DNA of 64,000 nt from Acidovorax_G lacteus (GTDB taxonomy: Bacteria; Pseudomonadota; Gammaproteobacteria; Burkholderiales; Burkholderiaceae_C): the NCBI RefSeq assembly GCF_039540375.1, contig NZ_BAABEX010000029.1, positions 384,199-448,198 of the forward strand, written 5' to 3'. Positions 16,964 through 27,062 of this stretch are shown here, one piece after another. Under the pieces are notes generated by a model that worked only from the letters and a program-made list of their open reading frames with translations, searched no databases and was not told the DNA's origin. The position numbers and the translations under genes were made by a program. Position 1 is the first letter of the stretch. Every line of letters begins with the position of its first letter.

Positions 16964-19180
16964 TCAGCGGTGCAGGTCGAAGCGGTCCAGCTCCATCACC
17001 TTCACCCAGGCCGCCACGAAGTCGCGCACGAACTTGGTCTTGGCGTCGTGCTGGGCGTACACCTCGGCCAGTGCGCGCAGTTGCGAGTTGGAGCCGAACA
17101 CCAAGTCCACGCGGGTGCCCGTCCAGCGCACCGTACCCGTGGCCCGGTCGCGGCCCAGGTACACACCCTGGGCGTCGGGCGAGGGGGTCCAGGCCGTGCG
17201 CATGTCCAGCAGGTTCACGAAGAAGTCCTGGCTCAGCACCTGCGGGCGGTCGGTGAACACGCCGTGGGAGGTGCCCCCGGTGTTGGCGCCCAGCACACGC
17301 AGGCCACCGACCAGCACCGTCATCTCGGGCGCGCTCAGCGTCAGCAACTGCGCCTTGTCGAGCAGCAGCCCTTCGGCAGGTACGCTCAGCGCCTGCGGTT
17401 GGTAGTTGCGGAAGCCGTCGGCCTGGGGTTCGAGCACCGCGAACGAGGCCACGTCGGTCTGCTCCTGCGTGGCATCGGTGCGGCCCGGGGTGAAGGGCAC
17501 GCTCACCGGCTGGCCTGCGGCCTCGGCGGCCATCTCGACGCCCACGCCGCCGGCCAGCACGATCAGGTCGGCCAGCGACACCTGCTTGCCGTCGCTGCGG
17601 CCGGTGTTGAAAGCGTGCTGGATGCCTTCAAGCACCGCCAGCACCTTCGCCAGCTCGGCGGGCTGGTTCACGGCCCAGTCTTTTTGGGGCGCCAGGCGAA
17701 TGCGTGCGCCATTGGCGCCGCCGCGCTTGTCCGATCCGCGGAAGGTGGACGCCGAGGCCCAGGCCGTGGACACGAGCTGCGACACGGTGAGGCCGGCGGC
17801 GCGCACCCGCGCCTTGAGGTCGGCCACTTCGGCATCGCCCACCAGCGCATGGGTGACGGGCGGCACCGGGTCTTGCCAGATCAGGTCTTCGGCGGGCACC
17901 TCGGGGCCCAGGTAGCGCGCCTTGGGGCCCATGTCGCGGTGCGTGAGCTTGAACCATGCGCGCGCAAACGCGTCGGCAAAGGCCCGCGGGTCTTGCCAGA
18001 AGCGGCGCGCAATCTTCTCGTACGCCGGGTCAAAGCGCAGCGACAGGTCGGCCGTGGTCATCATCGGCGGGTGCTTCTTGCTGGGGTCGTGCGCGTCGGG
18101 GATCATGTGCTCGGGCTTGACGTTCTGGGCCACCCACTGGTGCGCGCCGGCCGGGCTCTTGGTCAGTTCCCATTCGTAGCCGAACAGCATGTCGAAGTAG
18201 CCGTTGTCCCACTTCGTCGGGTTCGGCTTCCATGCGCCTTCGATGCCGCTGGTGGTGGTGTGCACGCCCTTGCCGGTGCCGAATTGGTTGATCCAGCCCA
18301 GGCCCTGGGCTTCCAGCGGCGCGCCTTCGGGCTCGGGGCCGACCAGCGTGGGGTCGCCCGCGCCGTGCGCCTTGCCAAAGGTGTGACCGCCGGCCACCAG
18401 GGCCACGGTTTCCTCGTCGTCCATGGCCATGCGCGCAAAGGTCTCGCGCACATCGCGGCCCGAGGCCACCGGGTCGGGGTTGCCGCCCGGGCCTTCGGGG
18501 TTCACGTAGATCAGGCCCATCTGCACCGCGGCCAGAGGGTTCTGCAGCGTGGTGGCATCGCGGCCCGGGCCCTGCGCAGCGTATCGCTCATCGCCCAGCC
18601 AGGTTTTTTCAGTGCCCCAGTAGATGTCTTCCTCGGGCTGCCAGATGTCTTCGCGGCCACCGGCAAAGCCGAAGGTCTTGAAGCCCATGGATTCGAGCGC
18701 CACGTTGCCCGCGAGGATCATCAGATCGGCCCACGAGATCTGGTTGCCGTACTTCTGCTTGATGGGCCAGAGCAGGCGACGCGCCTTGTCGAGGTTGCCG
18801 TTGTCGGGCCAGCTGTTGAGCGGTGCGAAGCGCTGGTTGCCCGTGCCACCGCCTCCGCGGCCATCGGCCGTGCGGTAGGTGCCCGCACTGTGCCAGGCCA
18901 TGCGGATGAACAGGCCGCCGTAGTGGCCCCAGTCTGCAGGCCACCAGTCTTGCGACGAGGTCATGAGTGCGCGGAGGTCGGCTTTGAGGGCGTTGTAGTC
19001 GAGCTGCTGGAAGGCCTGGGCGTAATCAAAGCCTTCGTCCATGGGGTTGGACGCCGGTGCATGCTGGTGCAGGATGCCCAGGTTCAACTGGTTCGGCCAC
19101 CAGTCGCGGTTGGACTGCGTGCCTTGGGCGGCTTTGGCGCCGTGGGCGGCGGCGAATGGGCACTGGGGGGCTTGGCTCAT
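16964..19180 (-). CDS. katG: Bifunctional catalase-peroxidase KatG
   Basis: 738 residues from the ATG at 19180, preceded by AAGGAGAAAG. A cytoplasmic haem enzyme that destroys hydrogen peroxide. The distal haem-pocket motif IRMAWHSAGTYR holds Arg-Trp-His, MGLIYVNPEGPGG holds the Tyr of the Met-Tyr-Trp adduct, and the proximal His lies in ALVAGGHTFGKAHGAG. The C-terminal half is the usual non-haem duplication (GGANGARIRLAPQKDW...). Length is normal. It sits alone with its own terminator; no oxyR is adjacent. Peroxide induction is expected from the family, and AT-rich operator-like DNA lies upstream. Confidence 0.97.
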   Translation of the reverse strand: MSQAPQCPFAAAHGAKAAQGTQSNRDWWPNQLNLGILHQHAPASNPMDEGFDYAQAFQQLDYNALKADLRALMTSSQDWWPADWGHYGGLFIRMAWHSAGTYRTADGRGGGGTGNQRFAPLNSWPDNGNLDKARRLLWPIKQKYGNQISWADLMILAGNVALESMGFKTFGFAGGREDIWQPEEDIYWGTEKTWLGDERYAAQGPGRDATTLQNPLAAVQMGLIYVNPEGPGGNPDPVASGRDVRETFARMAMDDEETVALVAGGHTFGKAHGAGDPTLVGPEPEGAPLEAQGLGWINQFGTGKGVHTTTSGIEGAWKPNPTKWDNGYFDMLFGYEWELTKSPAGAHQWVAQNVKPEHMIPDAHDPSKKHPPMMTTADLSLRFDPAYEKIARRFWQDPRAFADAFARAWFKLTHRDMGPKARYLGPEVPAEDLIWQDPVPPVTHALVGDAEVADLKARVRAAGLTVSQLVSTAWASASTFRGSDKRGGANGARIRLAPQKDWAVNQPAELAKVLAVLEGIQHAFNTGRSDGKQVSLADLIVLAGGVGVEMAAEAAGQPVSVPFTPGRTDATQEQTDVASFAVLEPQADGFRNYQPQALSVPAEGLLLDKAQLLTLSAPEMTVLVGGLRVLGANTGGTSHGVFTDRPQVLSQDFFVNLLDMRTAWTPSPDAQGVYLGRDRATGTVRWTGTRVDLVFGSNSQLRALAEVYAQHDAKTKFVRDFVAAWVKVMELDRFDLHR

Positions 19181-19221
19181 GGTCTTTCTCCTTGGTGGTG
19201 TGTGGTCCGGGTCTGACAAGG

Positions 19222-19275
19222 CCTGTAGATTACGCAAATGAAAACCAATGATCCATTGATTAAAACTAATCAGGC
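19222..19275 (-). promoter_or_regulatory. AT-rich katG promoter/operator candidate
   Basis: In a GC-rich window this short AT-rich patch stands out. It includes TGATTA-AAAC-TAATCA (19257-19272), a perfect 6-bp inverted repeat, plus further ATTG/CAAT words. Position ~80 bases before the katG ATG suggests a regulator site, OxyR being the obvious candidate; the OxyR match itself is loose. Confidence 0.45.
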
Positions 19276-19374
19276 AGATGCGCCCCTGCTATGGTCCGGC
19301 ACCCATGGATGCTTGGCAAGCGGTGGGGAGATAAGGCCGGGCGTGGGACGATGCCCCCTGGAGGCAGGCCAGCC

Positions 19375-19402
19375 AAAAAAATCGGCCCGCGAAGGGGCCG
19401 AT
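19375..19402 (-). terminator. Rho-independent terminator of the EAL-HDOD pair
   Basis: On the minus strand ATCGGCCC-CTTCGC-GGGCCGAT is a perfect 8-bp stem with a stable loop, followed by TTTTTT, 29 bases after the stop of the gene ending at 19431. Confidence 0.9.
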
Positions 19403-19430
19403 GTTGTGGGCTTGGGCGCGTGGCCAGGGC

Positions 19431-20720
19431 TCAGTCTGCGCCCAGCGACTCGGCCCATGCCAGGGCCTGCAGATGGGCCCAGTTGACCTGGCGGTTCGAC
19501 AGATGCAGGGCCTCGGCGGTGCGTGCAAACACCTCGTCGTCGCCGCTCTCGCAGGCCTTGGTGAGCTCCAGGAAAGGCGCGAACACGCCGGTGTTGTGCA
19601 GCAGCGCGTCTGTCACGGCCTGCGGCAGCGCCACCGATTCCAGCGCCTTGTCCAGCGGCAGGCCCAGCATGGTGTCGAGCAGCGAGAACACACCCACCAC
19701 GAAGGCGTTGTCGCAGTCTTCCGGGGACATCAGTTCGGCGGCCAGCAGCTCCATCAGGCGGCCGCGCACCACCGCTGTGGTGCCCACGGCGGGTGGCGCA
19801 CCGCCCGCGCGCGAAGTGGTCATGAGCAGCGCCGCCCAACGGAACAGCTTTTTGAGGCCCAGGATCATCACCGCATGCCGGAAGGATGTGACCTCGCACG
19901 ACAGGCCGAACCCCGACGAGTTGATGAAGCGCAGCAGATTGAAGGACAGCGTCGGGTCCTTCTTGAGCAGCTCTTCGATTTCGGCCGTCGAGGCCTGTTT
20001 GCGCACCAGGTTGATGAGCTGGATGATCGTGGCCTGCGAGGGCCGGATGGTCGTGGCCTTGACGAGGGCCGGCTTGGCAAACCAGAAGCCCTGGAACAGC
20101 TTGACGCCCAGGCCCAGCATCAGGTCGAACTGCTCCTGCGTCTCCACCTTTTCAGCCACCAGCGTGGCTTGGCTGTTGCCGGTGGCGAACTTCACCAGCG
20201 GGCCGGCCAGCTCGGGCTTGAAGGCCATCATGTCGAGCTTGATGAAGCTGGCCAGCGGCAGCCACTGCGCATAGGGCTTGCGAAGCGCCTGCTGGTTCAG
20301 TGCCAGGCGAAAGCCTTTGGCCCGCAGGCCTTGCAAAATCGGCAGACGCGAATCGATTTCTTCCTGCGTGGCGGTGTCGAGCAGCGTGGGCACCTCCAGC
20401 ACCACTTTTTCGGGGTGGATCAGCTCCAGGTGGCCGCCGGCCAGGCTGTCGTGCGTGCAGTTGATGAACACCGTCTTCTTGCCCACCAGGGCTTCGGTGC
20501 CCGCGTACGACAGCGCGTTGAAGAGCAGGGCGGCATCGCTGGCGGCGGTGTGGGCGTCCGATGCGGTGGAGCGGTCGAACAGCTCGTAGCCGTAGACCGC
20601 ACGCTTTTCGTCCACGATCGCCTGGCGGGCGATCACGGCCATGTGGTCGATGAGGTCTGGCGGTGGCGTCTGGCTGGCGGCGTCCAAAGGCATGGGGGCG
20701 GTATCGGGCTGGCTGGACAT
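19431..20720 (-). CDS. EAL-HDOD domain signalling protein, paralogue 1
   Basis: 429 residues. An N-terminal EAL-like domain (~28-235, VIARQAIVDEKRAVYGYELF, IKLDMMAF, LVAEKVET) is followed by an HDOD domain (~235-420, LLKKDPTLSFNLLRFINSSG, GLKKLFRWAALLM). The active-site EAL triplet is replaced by YELF context and most metal ligands are absent, so cyclic-di-GMP hydrolysis is unlikely; the family (YuxH/CdgJ-like) acts as a binding or scaffold protein. The gene directly downstream of 20813-22078 is its close paralogue, with the same domain order and about half the residues alike. Target unknown; CdgJ-type proteins affect motility. Confidence 0.9.
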   Translation of the reverse strand: MSSQPDTAPMPLDAASQTPPPDLIDHMAVIARQAIVDEKRAVYGYELFDRSTASDAHTAASDAALLFNALSYAGTEALVGKKTVFINCTHDSLAGGHLELIHPEKVVLEVPTLLDTATQEEIDSRLPILQGLRAKGFRLALNQQALRKPYAQWLPLASFIKLDMMAFKPELAGPLVKFATGNSQATLVAEKVETQEQFDLMLGLGVKLFQGFWFAKPALVKATTIRPSQATIIQLINLVRKQASTAEIEELLKKDPTLSFNLLRFINSSGFGLSCEVTSFRHAVMILGLKKLFRWAALLMTTSRAGGAPPAVGTTAVVRGRLMELLAAELMSPEDCDNAFVVGVFSLLDTMLGLPLDKALESVALPQAVTDALLHNTGVFAPFLELTKACESGDDEVFARTAEALHLSNRQVNWAHLQALAWAESLGAD

Positions 20721-20812
20721 GGTGCGCTGTAGATAAGGTCGGACTCTTCAGCAGATTCTAGACCTCACAGCGCCGCAGGCCGGCCTTCCGGGCCTGCCGC
20801 CCGCCATGCCAC

Positions 20813-22078
20813 TCAGACGGTGAAGTTGTCGGCCCAGGCCAGCGCCTGCAGGTGCGCCATGTTGATCTGCTGGCTCGACAGGTGCAGCGTGCCAGCGGCG
20901 CGGTCGAACATGGCGTCGTTGCTCGATTCGCAGGCCTCGGCCAGTGTGAGCAGGTCGCCCAGAAAGCCCTCGCGGCGCAACAGCGCGGCCACCACCGGCT
21001 CGGGCAGCGAAATCAGCCCCAGGGCCGACACCATGGGCATGGAGAGCATCACGTCCAGCAGCGAGAAGATGCCCACGACGAAAGCCTGGTCGGCCTCCTG
21101 GGGTGGCAGGGTCTCCAGCGCCAGGAGTTCCATCAGGCGGCCGCGCACCACGGCCGTCTGTCCCACCGACGAGGGAGCCCCCCCTGTGCGCGAGGCTGTG
21201 AGCAGCAGCGCCGCCCACCGGAACAGCTTTTTCAGGCCCATGAGCATCACCGCCTGGCGGAAGGACGTGATCTCGCGCTGCAGGCCGAAGCCCGCCGAGT
21301 TGATGAGCCGCATCAGGTTGAAGGCCAACCCGGCGTCTTTTTTGAGCACTTCCTCGATCTCGTCGGTGCTGGCCTGCTGGCGCACCTTGTTGATCAGATC
21401 GACGATGCTGGCCTGCGACGGCGACAGCAGCTTGGTTTCGACCAGCGCGGGGCGTGCAAACCAGTAGCCCTGATAAAGCTGCACGCCGTGGCTGGACACC
21501 ATGTCGTACTGCTGCGCGGTCTCGACCTTCTCGGCGATCAGCTCGGCCTTGGACTGCCGGCCGGCATAGCGAATGAGCACGGCGAGCTGGTCGGGTGCGA
21601 GCACCGACAGGTCGAGCTTGATGTAGTCGGCCAGCGGCAGCCACGGCGCGTAGGCCGATTCCAGCACCGTGTGGTTGAACGCCAGATGAAAGCCGCGCAT
21701 GCGCAGCCCCTGCAGGATGGGCAGGCGTGCGGACACCTCTTCGGCCGCCACATGGCCGAGCGGCGGGATTTCGAGCACCACCTTGTCCGGGTCCACCAGC
21801 TCCAGGTGGCCGCCGGTCAGGCTTTCGTGGGTGCAGTTCACGAAGATCAGCTTTTTGCCCACCAGGTCTTCGGTGCCCGCATGCGAGAGCGCCGTGAAGA
21901 CCAGGATCACGTCGGTGGCTGCCGTGTGGGCGGTGCCGCTGCGCGAGCGGTTGAACAGCTCGTAGCCCACCACCTGTTGCTGGCCGTTCACGATGGCCTG
22001 GCGGGCGATCATGGAAACCGAGGTCTGGCCGCCCGCAGGGGCGGAACCGGGCGTGCCGCCGGTGGCAGAAAGAGACAT
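20813..22078 (-). CDS. EAL-HDOD domain signalling protein, paralogue 2
   Basis: 421 residues from the ATG at 22078 (a start at 22096 would add six). Same layout as its downstream neighbour: degenerate EAL (MIARQAIVNGQQQVVGYELF, LIAEKVETAQQYD) then HDOD (LKKDAGLAFNLMRLINSAGF, LMGLKKLFRWAALLL). Shared words such as GKKxxFxNCTHxSLxGGHLEL and RGRLMELLA show a tandem duplication that has since diverged. The genes are 92 bases apart and probably cotranscribed. EAL catalytic residues look lost here too, so a sensor or adaptor role is inferred. Confidence 0.9.
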   Translation of the reverse strand: MSLSATGGTPGSAPAGGQTSVSMIARQAIVNGQQQVVGYELFNRSRSGTAHTAATDVILVFTALSHAGTEDLVGKKLIFVNCTHESLTGGHLELVDPDKVVLEIPPLGHVAAEEVSARLPILQGLRMRGFHLAFNHTVLESAYAPWLPLADYIKLDLSVLAPDQLAVLIRYAGRQSKAELIAEKVETAQQYDMVSSHGVQLYQGYWFARPALVETKLLSPSQASIVDLINKVRQQASTDEIEEVLKKDAGLAFNLMRLINSAGFGLQREITSFRQAVMLMGLKKLFRWAALLLTASRTGGAPSSVGQTAVVRGRLMELLALETLPPQEADQAFVVGIFSLLDVMLSMPMVSALGLISLPEPVVAALLRREGFLGDLLTLAEACESSNDAMFDRAAGTLHLSSQQINMAHLQALAWADNFTV

Positions 22079-22228
22079 GGCGTGGGCTGGGCGCAATGGC
22101 GCGCTGATCGGAACAGGGGTGCTGATTGTAGGAAACCGATCAAACCCGAGCGGGGGGCGTGTGTGTTACGAGCGGTGTCTCGCCACACGGCGCCGGGGTG
22201 CGGCGGGCAGGTGGGCAGGTCTTGGGCC

Positions 22229-23029
22229 TTAGGGCGCCTGCTCCAGCCACGCCAGTTCGGTGTCGCTGAACCCTGCACGCCGCCGGGCTTCGGTGTTGAA
22301 GGGCGGGCGCGGGCGCGGGGCCTCGTAGCGCTGGGCCAGCACTTCGTACAGCGCTTCCGCGTCATCGCCGCGCTGGCTGCAGAGCCAGCGGTACCAGTGA
22401 TTGCCAATCGCCACGTGCCCCACCTCGTCGCGCAGGATGGTGTCGAGAATCTCCACCGCCGCCAGCGCATCGGGTGTGCCCACGCTGCGCAGCTTGTGCT
22501 GGATCTGCGGCGTGGCGTCCAGCCCGCGGGCTTCCAGCGTGCGTGGCACCAGCGCCATGCGCGCCACGATGTCGTCGCGCGTTTTCTCGCACATGGTCCA
22601 CAGCCCCTGGTGGGCCGGGAAGTCGCCGTAGTCGTGCCCCAAGCTGCGCAGGTGGTTGCGCAGCAGCGTGAAGTGGTGCGCTTCTTCGGCGGCCACGCGC
22701 AGCCAGTCGCGGTAGAAGGCGTCTGGCATGCCACCAAAGCGCCAGACGGCGTCGAGTGCGAGGTTGATGGCGTTGAACTCGATGTGCGCAATCGCGTGCA
22801 GCAGCACGGCCCGGCCCAGTGGGGTGGCCGGCGAGCGGCGCGCCACCTCGGTGTGGTGGCGCAGCGCCGGACGCTCGGGGTGGCCTGGCAGGCCGGCGGG
22901 CTCGGTGAGGACAGCGTCTGGTGCTATCGAAATATGAGCTGCTCGTGCTTGCAAATCAAGGGCTGCAGCCGCTTTTTGTTCAGGGTCCTGGAGTTGCAAG
23001 ACCTCCAGCGCACGGTGACGTAGCTCCAT
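22229..23029 (-). CDS. Ferritin-like DUF455 protein, with a repeat element inside its coding region
   Basis: 266 residues from the ATG at 23029. Di-iron-type ligands are visible in a helical core: AHIEFNAINLALDAVW, AAEEAHHFTLL (ExxH) and ILRDEVGHVAIG (ExxH). DUF455 proteins are related to MiaE-type ferritin-like hydroxylases, but the reaction is not known. Residues ~20-37 (LDLQARAAHISIAP) are encoded by a copy of the two-hairpin repeat (22921-22977), which is in frame and sits in the variable N-terminal part. It diverges from the gamma-carbonic anhydrase gene, with 147 bases between. Confidence 0.88.
   Translation of the reverse strand: MELRHRALEVLQLQDPEQKAAAALDLQARAAHISIAPDAVLTEPAGLPGHPERPALRHHTEVARRSPATPLGRAVLLHAIAHIEFNAINLALDAVWRFGGMPDAFYRDWLRVAAEEAHHFTLLRNHLRSLGHDYGDFPAHQGLWTMCEKTRDDIVARMALVPRTLEARGLDATPQIQHKLRSVGTPDALAAVEILDTILRDEVGHVAIGNHWYRWLCSQRGDDAEALYEVLAQRYEAPRPRPPFNTEARRRAGFSDTELAWLEQAP
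22921..22977 (+). repeat. Two-hairpin repeat, copy 5, inside the DUF455 gene
   Basis: GTGCTATCGAAATATGAGCT, then GCTCGTGCTT, matches the left half of the consensus, including the GAGCTGCTCGTGCTT arm; the right arm has decayed to AAGGGCTGCAGCCGC, still followed by TTTTTG. It lies wholly within codons of the DUF455 gene on the opposite strand. Confidence 0.8.
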
Positions 23030-23176
23030 TCGTACAATTCTAGGCGGCGCGGCCTCGAAGCCTGCGGTGCATGGCACCGCAGCACAGGCCGCGGCGCTCC
23101 GCCCTCGACTGCAAGCCCCCGCGTGCCGGCTGTGCGCGGGGCGCGAGTCGATCAACCCCACTACGAGGAGGCGGAG

Positions 23177-23701
23177 ATGGCAGTGTATGAACTCGACGGC
23201 GTGGCCCCGCGCGTGGCCGAATCGGCCTGGGTGGCCGACAGCGCCCAGGTGATGGGCAACGTGGTGCTGGGCGAGGACGCGAGCGTCTGGTTCGGCACCG
23301 TGGTGCGTGGCGACACCGAATGCATCACCATCGGCGCGGGCAGCAACATCCAGGACGCCAGCGTGCTGCACGCCGACATTGGCCAGCCGCTGGTGGTGGG
23401 CGAGCGCGTGACGGTGGGCCATCAGGTCATGCTGCACGGCTGCACGATTGGCGACGAGTCGCTCATCGGCATCGGGGCCGTGGTCTTGAACGGGGCGCGC
23501 ATCGGCCGCAACTGCCTGGTGGGCGCGGGCGCACTCGTCACCGAGGGCAAGGAGTTCCCCGACGGCTCCATGATCCTGGGCAGCCCGGCCAAAGTGGTGC
23601 GGCAGCTCACGCCCGAGCAGATCGCCGGCCTGCGCATGAGTGCGCAGCATTACATCGACAACGCCCGGCGCTTTCGGCGCGGGCTGCGCAAGATCGGCTG
23701 A
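23177..23701 (+). CDS. Gamma-carbonic anhydrase family protein (YrdA/PaaY-like)
   Basis: 174 residues from the ATG at 23177 after a GAGGAGGCGGAG ribosome site. A left-handed beta-helix built of hexapeptide repeats, with the three zinc-binding histidines in VLHADIG and VGHQVMLHGCTIGDESLIG. The C-terminal helix (PEQIAGLRMSAQHYIDNARR) is typical. Homologues bind zinc, but many lack measurable carbonic anhydrase activity, so the reaction is not certain. hslO follows after 32 bases, probably in the same transcript. Confidence 0.92.
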   Translation: MAVYELDGVAPRVAESAWVADSAQVMGNVVLGEDASVWFGTVVRGDTECITIGAGSNIQDASVLHADIGQPLVVGERVTVGHQVMLHGCTIGDESLIGIGAVVLNGARIGRNCLVGAGALVTEGKEFPDGSMILGSPAKVVRQLTPEQIAGLRMSAQHYIDNARRFRRGLRKIG

Positions 23702-23733
23702 GCCGGTCTGCGCCCCTACAGGAATCTATTTGC

Positions 23734-24720
23734 GTGTCTGAACTCCACAAATTCCTTTTTGACGGCCTGCCCGTGCGCGGCATGCTGGTGCGCCTGACCG
23801 ACGCCTGGACCGACATCCTCGCGCGCCGCGCCGCCAACACGCAGACGGGCGCCTACCCCGCGCCGGTGCGTGCGCTGCTGGGCGAGATGGCCGCGGCCGG
23901 CGTGCTCATGCAGTCGAACATCAAGTTCAACGGCGCGCTGGTGCTGCAGGTGTTTGGCGACGGGCCGGTCAAGCTGGCCGTGGTGGAGGTGCAGTCCGAC
24001 CTGAGCCTGCGCGCCACGGCCACGGTGTTGGCCCCGGTGCCGGACCAAGCACGCCTGAGTGGCATGCTCAACGTGGGCGGCGGTGGCCGCTGTGCCATCA
24101 CGCTCGACCCCAAAGACCGCCTGCCGGGCCAGCAGCCCTACCAGGGGGTGGTGCCGCTGCATGGCGATGCGGGCGAAAAGCTTGAAGACGTGGCCGAGGT
24201 GCTGCAGCACTACATGCTGCAGTCCGAGCAACTGGACACCGTGCTCGTGCTGGCCGCCAACGACCAGGTGGCCGCGGGCCTGCTGATCCAGCGCATGCCG
24301 CTGGCGGGCGAGGCCAATCTGGCCGGTGGCACGCCCACGCCCGACGAGGACCAGATCGGCCGCAACGAGGACTACAACCGCATTGCCCACCTGGCGGCCA
24401 GCCTGACGCGCGAGGAGCTGCTCACGCTCGACGCCGATACCATTCTGCGCCGCCTGTTCTGGGAGGAAAAACTGCTGCGCTTTGAGCCGCTGCAGGGGGC
24501 GCAGGGCCCACGCTTTGCCTGCACCTGCAGCCGTGAGCGTGTGCGCAGCATGCTGCGCGGGCTGGGTGCGGCCGAGGCCGAGGACATCCTGGCCGAGCAG
24601 GGGCACATCGAAGTCGGCTGCGACTTCTGCGGCCAGCAATACCGCTTCGATGCGGTGGACGCGGCGCAAATCTTCCGCGAAGCCGGATCGCAGCCGCCCA
24701 GCTCCAGCGCCATGCAGTAG
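23734..24720 (+). CDS. hslO: Redox-regulated chaperone Hsp33 (HslO)
   Basis: 328 residues from a GTG at 23734; AGGA lies at a suitable distance and VSELHKFLF is the usual family opening. Cytoplasmic holdase activated when oxidation releases zinc from four cysteines. These are present as CTCSRERV near residue 265 and CDFCGQQYRF near 300, the CXC/CXXC pattern of Hsp33. HGDAGEKLEDVAEVLQHYML and AAGLLIQRMP are core motifs. Fits the oxidative-stress theme of the window, though its neighbours are not a dedicated operon. Confidence 0.96.
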   Translation: MSELHKFLFDGLPVRGMLVRLTDAWTDILARRAANTQTGAYPAPVRALLGEMAAAGVLMQSNIKFNGALVLQVFGDGPVKLAVVEVQSDLSLRATATVLAPVPDQARLSGMLNVGGGGRCAITLDPKDRLPGQQPYQGVVPLHGDAGEKLEDVAEVLQHYMLQSEQLDTVLVLAANDQVAAGLLIQRMPLAGEANLAGGTPTPDEDQIGRNEDYNRIAHLAASLTREELLTLDADTILRRLFWEEKLLRFEPLQGAQGPRFACTCSRERVRSMLRGLGAAEAEDILAEQGHIEVGCDFCGQQYRFDAVDAAQIFREAGSQPPSSSAMQ

Positions 24721-24753
24721 CGCGGCCTGCGCGGCACGCGCTTGGCGGTGGTA

Positions 24754-25260
24754 TCAGCCGCCGCCCTGGCGTTCGCGTTCGGCCTTCAGCGCGGCAAAGA
24801 GCTGGTGCTCGCACGCCGGGTCGCTGCACTTTTCACAGGCCCAGGGGCGCAGGCGCTGCACGCGGTCCTGCAAGGCGTCGCCGCCGCCGGGCAAACCCAG
24901 CGCGGCCCGGGCGCGCGCGATCTGCGCGTGCAAGGGGCCGTGCAGCACCTGGTAGCTGCGGGCCGTGCGCTGCAGGGCCTGGCGCAGGGCCCAGACCTCG
25001 GTATCTGCGCTGCCTTGCGGCTGTGCAGATTCCGCCGGGCTTGGGGGCGCAGGGTGGCACAGCAGCAGGTGGCTGAACCCGTCCAGAGACGCCGTCCAGT
25101 CTGGTGGCGCGGGGGCCGCCTGCGCACCGGCATGCGCCACAGGGCACCACAGCGCCACGTGCGCAATGCGCGCATCGCTTGCCAGGGCCGCCCGCAACTG
25201 CGGCGCCTGGGGGTCGCTGGGGGCGGCGAGCAGCAGCACCCGCAGCGTGGTGGGGGGCAT
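24754..25260 (-). CDS. Uncharacterised protein with a C-terminal Cys/His cluster
   Basis: 168 residues from the ATG at 25260 (an upstream ATG at 25293 would add 11). I do not recognise the family. The N-terminus TLRVLLLAAPSDPQAPQLRAAL reads like a response-regulator-like beta-alpha unit, the middle is Pro/Ala-rich, and residues ~120-150 are helical (LRQALQRTARSYQVLHGPLH). Near the end WACEKCSDPACEHQLF gives CX2CX4CXH, which could bind a metal. It is 66 bases downstream of ftsB on the same strand, and may be cotranscribed with it. Confidence 0.72.
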   Translation of the reverse strand: MPPTTLRVLLLAAPSDPQAPQLRAALASDARIAHVALWCPVAHAGAQAAPAPPDWTASLDGFSHLLLCHPAPPSPAESAQPQGSADTEVWALRQALQRTARSYQVLHGPLHAQIARARAALGLPGGGDALQDRVQRLRPWACEKCSDPACEHQLFAALKAERERQGGG

Positions 25261-25326
25261 GTCTGCCGAGAGGGAAGGCAGAAGCCGCCTCATAGGCCTG
25301 TGGTCTTGGCCGCAGGCCGTGGGGAC

Positions 25327-25605
25327 TCAGCGGTGGCTGTACTGCACAAAGATTTCATTGGGCTTGACCATGCCCAGTTCGCTGCGGGCCTTTTCCTCGA
25401 CCATGTCGAGGCCTTCCTTCAGGTCTTGCACTTCGGAGCTGAGCTGGGCGTTGGCCTGGCGCGCGCGCGCATTGGCGGCCTGCTGCGCTTCGATCTGGCG
25501 CTGCATCTCCTGCACTTTGGGCAGGCTGCCGCGCCCCATCCACAACTGGGCGTGGATGGCCACCAGCAGACCGAGCAGCACCAGCGGGATGATTCGGGAG
25601 CCCAT
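25327..25605 (-). CDS. ftsB: Cell division protein FtsB
   Basis: 92 residues: a short cytoplasmic N-terminus, one membrane helix (IIPLVLLGLLVAIHAQLWMG) and a periplasmic coiled coil (VQEMQRQIEAQQAANARARQ onward) ending in the septal motif EEKARSELGMVKPNEIFVQY. FtsB joins FtsL and FtsQ to activate septal peptidoglycan synthesis. Its place downstream of eno is the conserved order in proteobacteria. Confidence 0.95.
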   Translation of the reverse strand: MGSRIIPLVLLGLLVAIHAQLWMGRGSLPKVQEMQRQIEAQQAANARARQANAQLSSEVQDLKEGLDMVEEKARSELGMVKPNEIFVQYSHR

Positions 25606-25748
25606 GCGCGCAGGTTCTCAGAACGTCGGCAGCGCCGCACTAGGGAGGAGGGCAGGCCTGCACAGCTGCAGGCCCGCTTCAAGGCCCGACAGCGGCCCGC
25701 TGGCCGCTGTGCGGCCAGCCGGAGAGGGCAGCAGGGGCCGCACGGGGC

Positions 25749-27035
<1,287 letters not shown>

Positions 27036-27062
27036 GGTTTCCTTTGTTGGAAGTTTGGAATG

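Noticed and set aside
16634..19216. 860-codon plus-strand ORF opposite katG
   Set aside because: Shadow of katG; it also runs through the repeat hairpin at 16781-16838.
20852..23023. 723-codon plus-strand ORF across the EAL-HDOD and DUF455 genes
   Set aside because: Spans several real genes on the opposite strand and has no recognisable domain.
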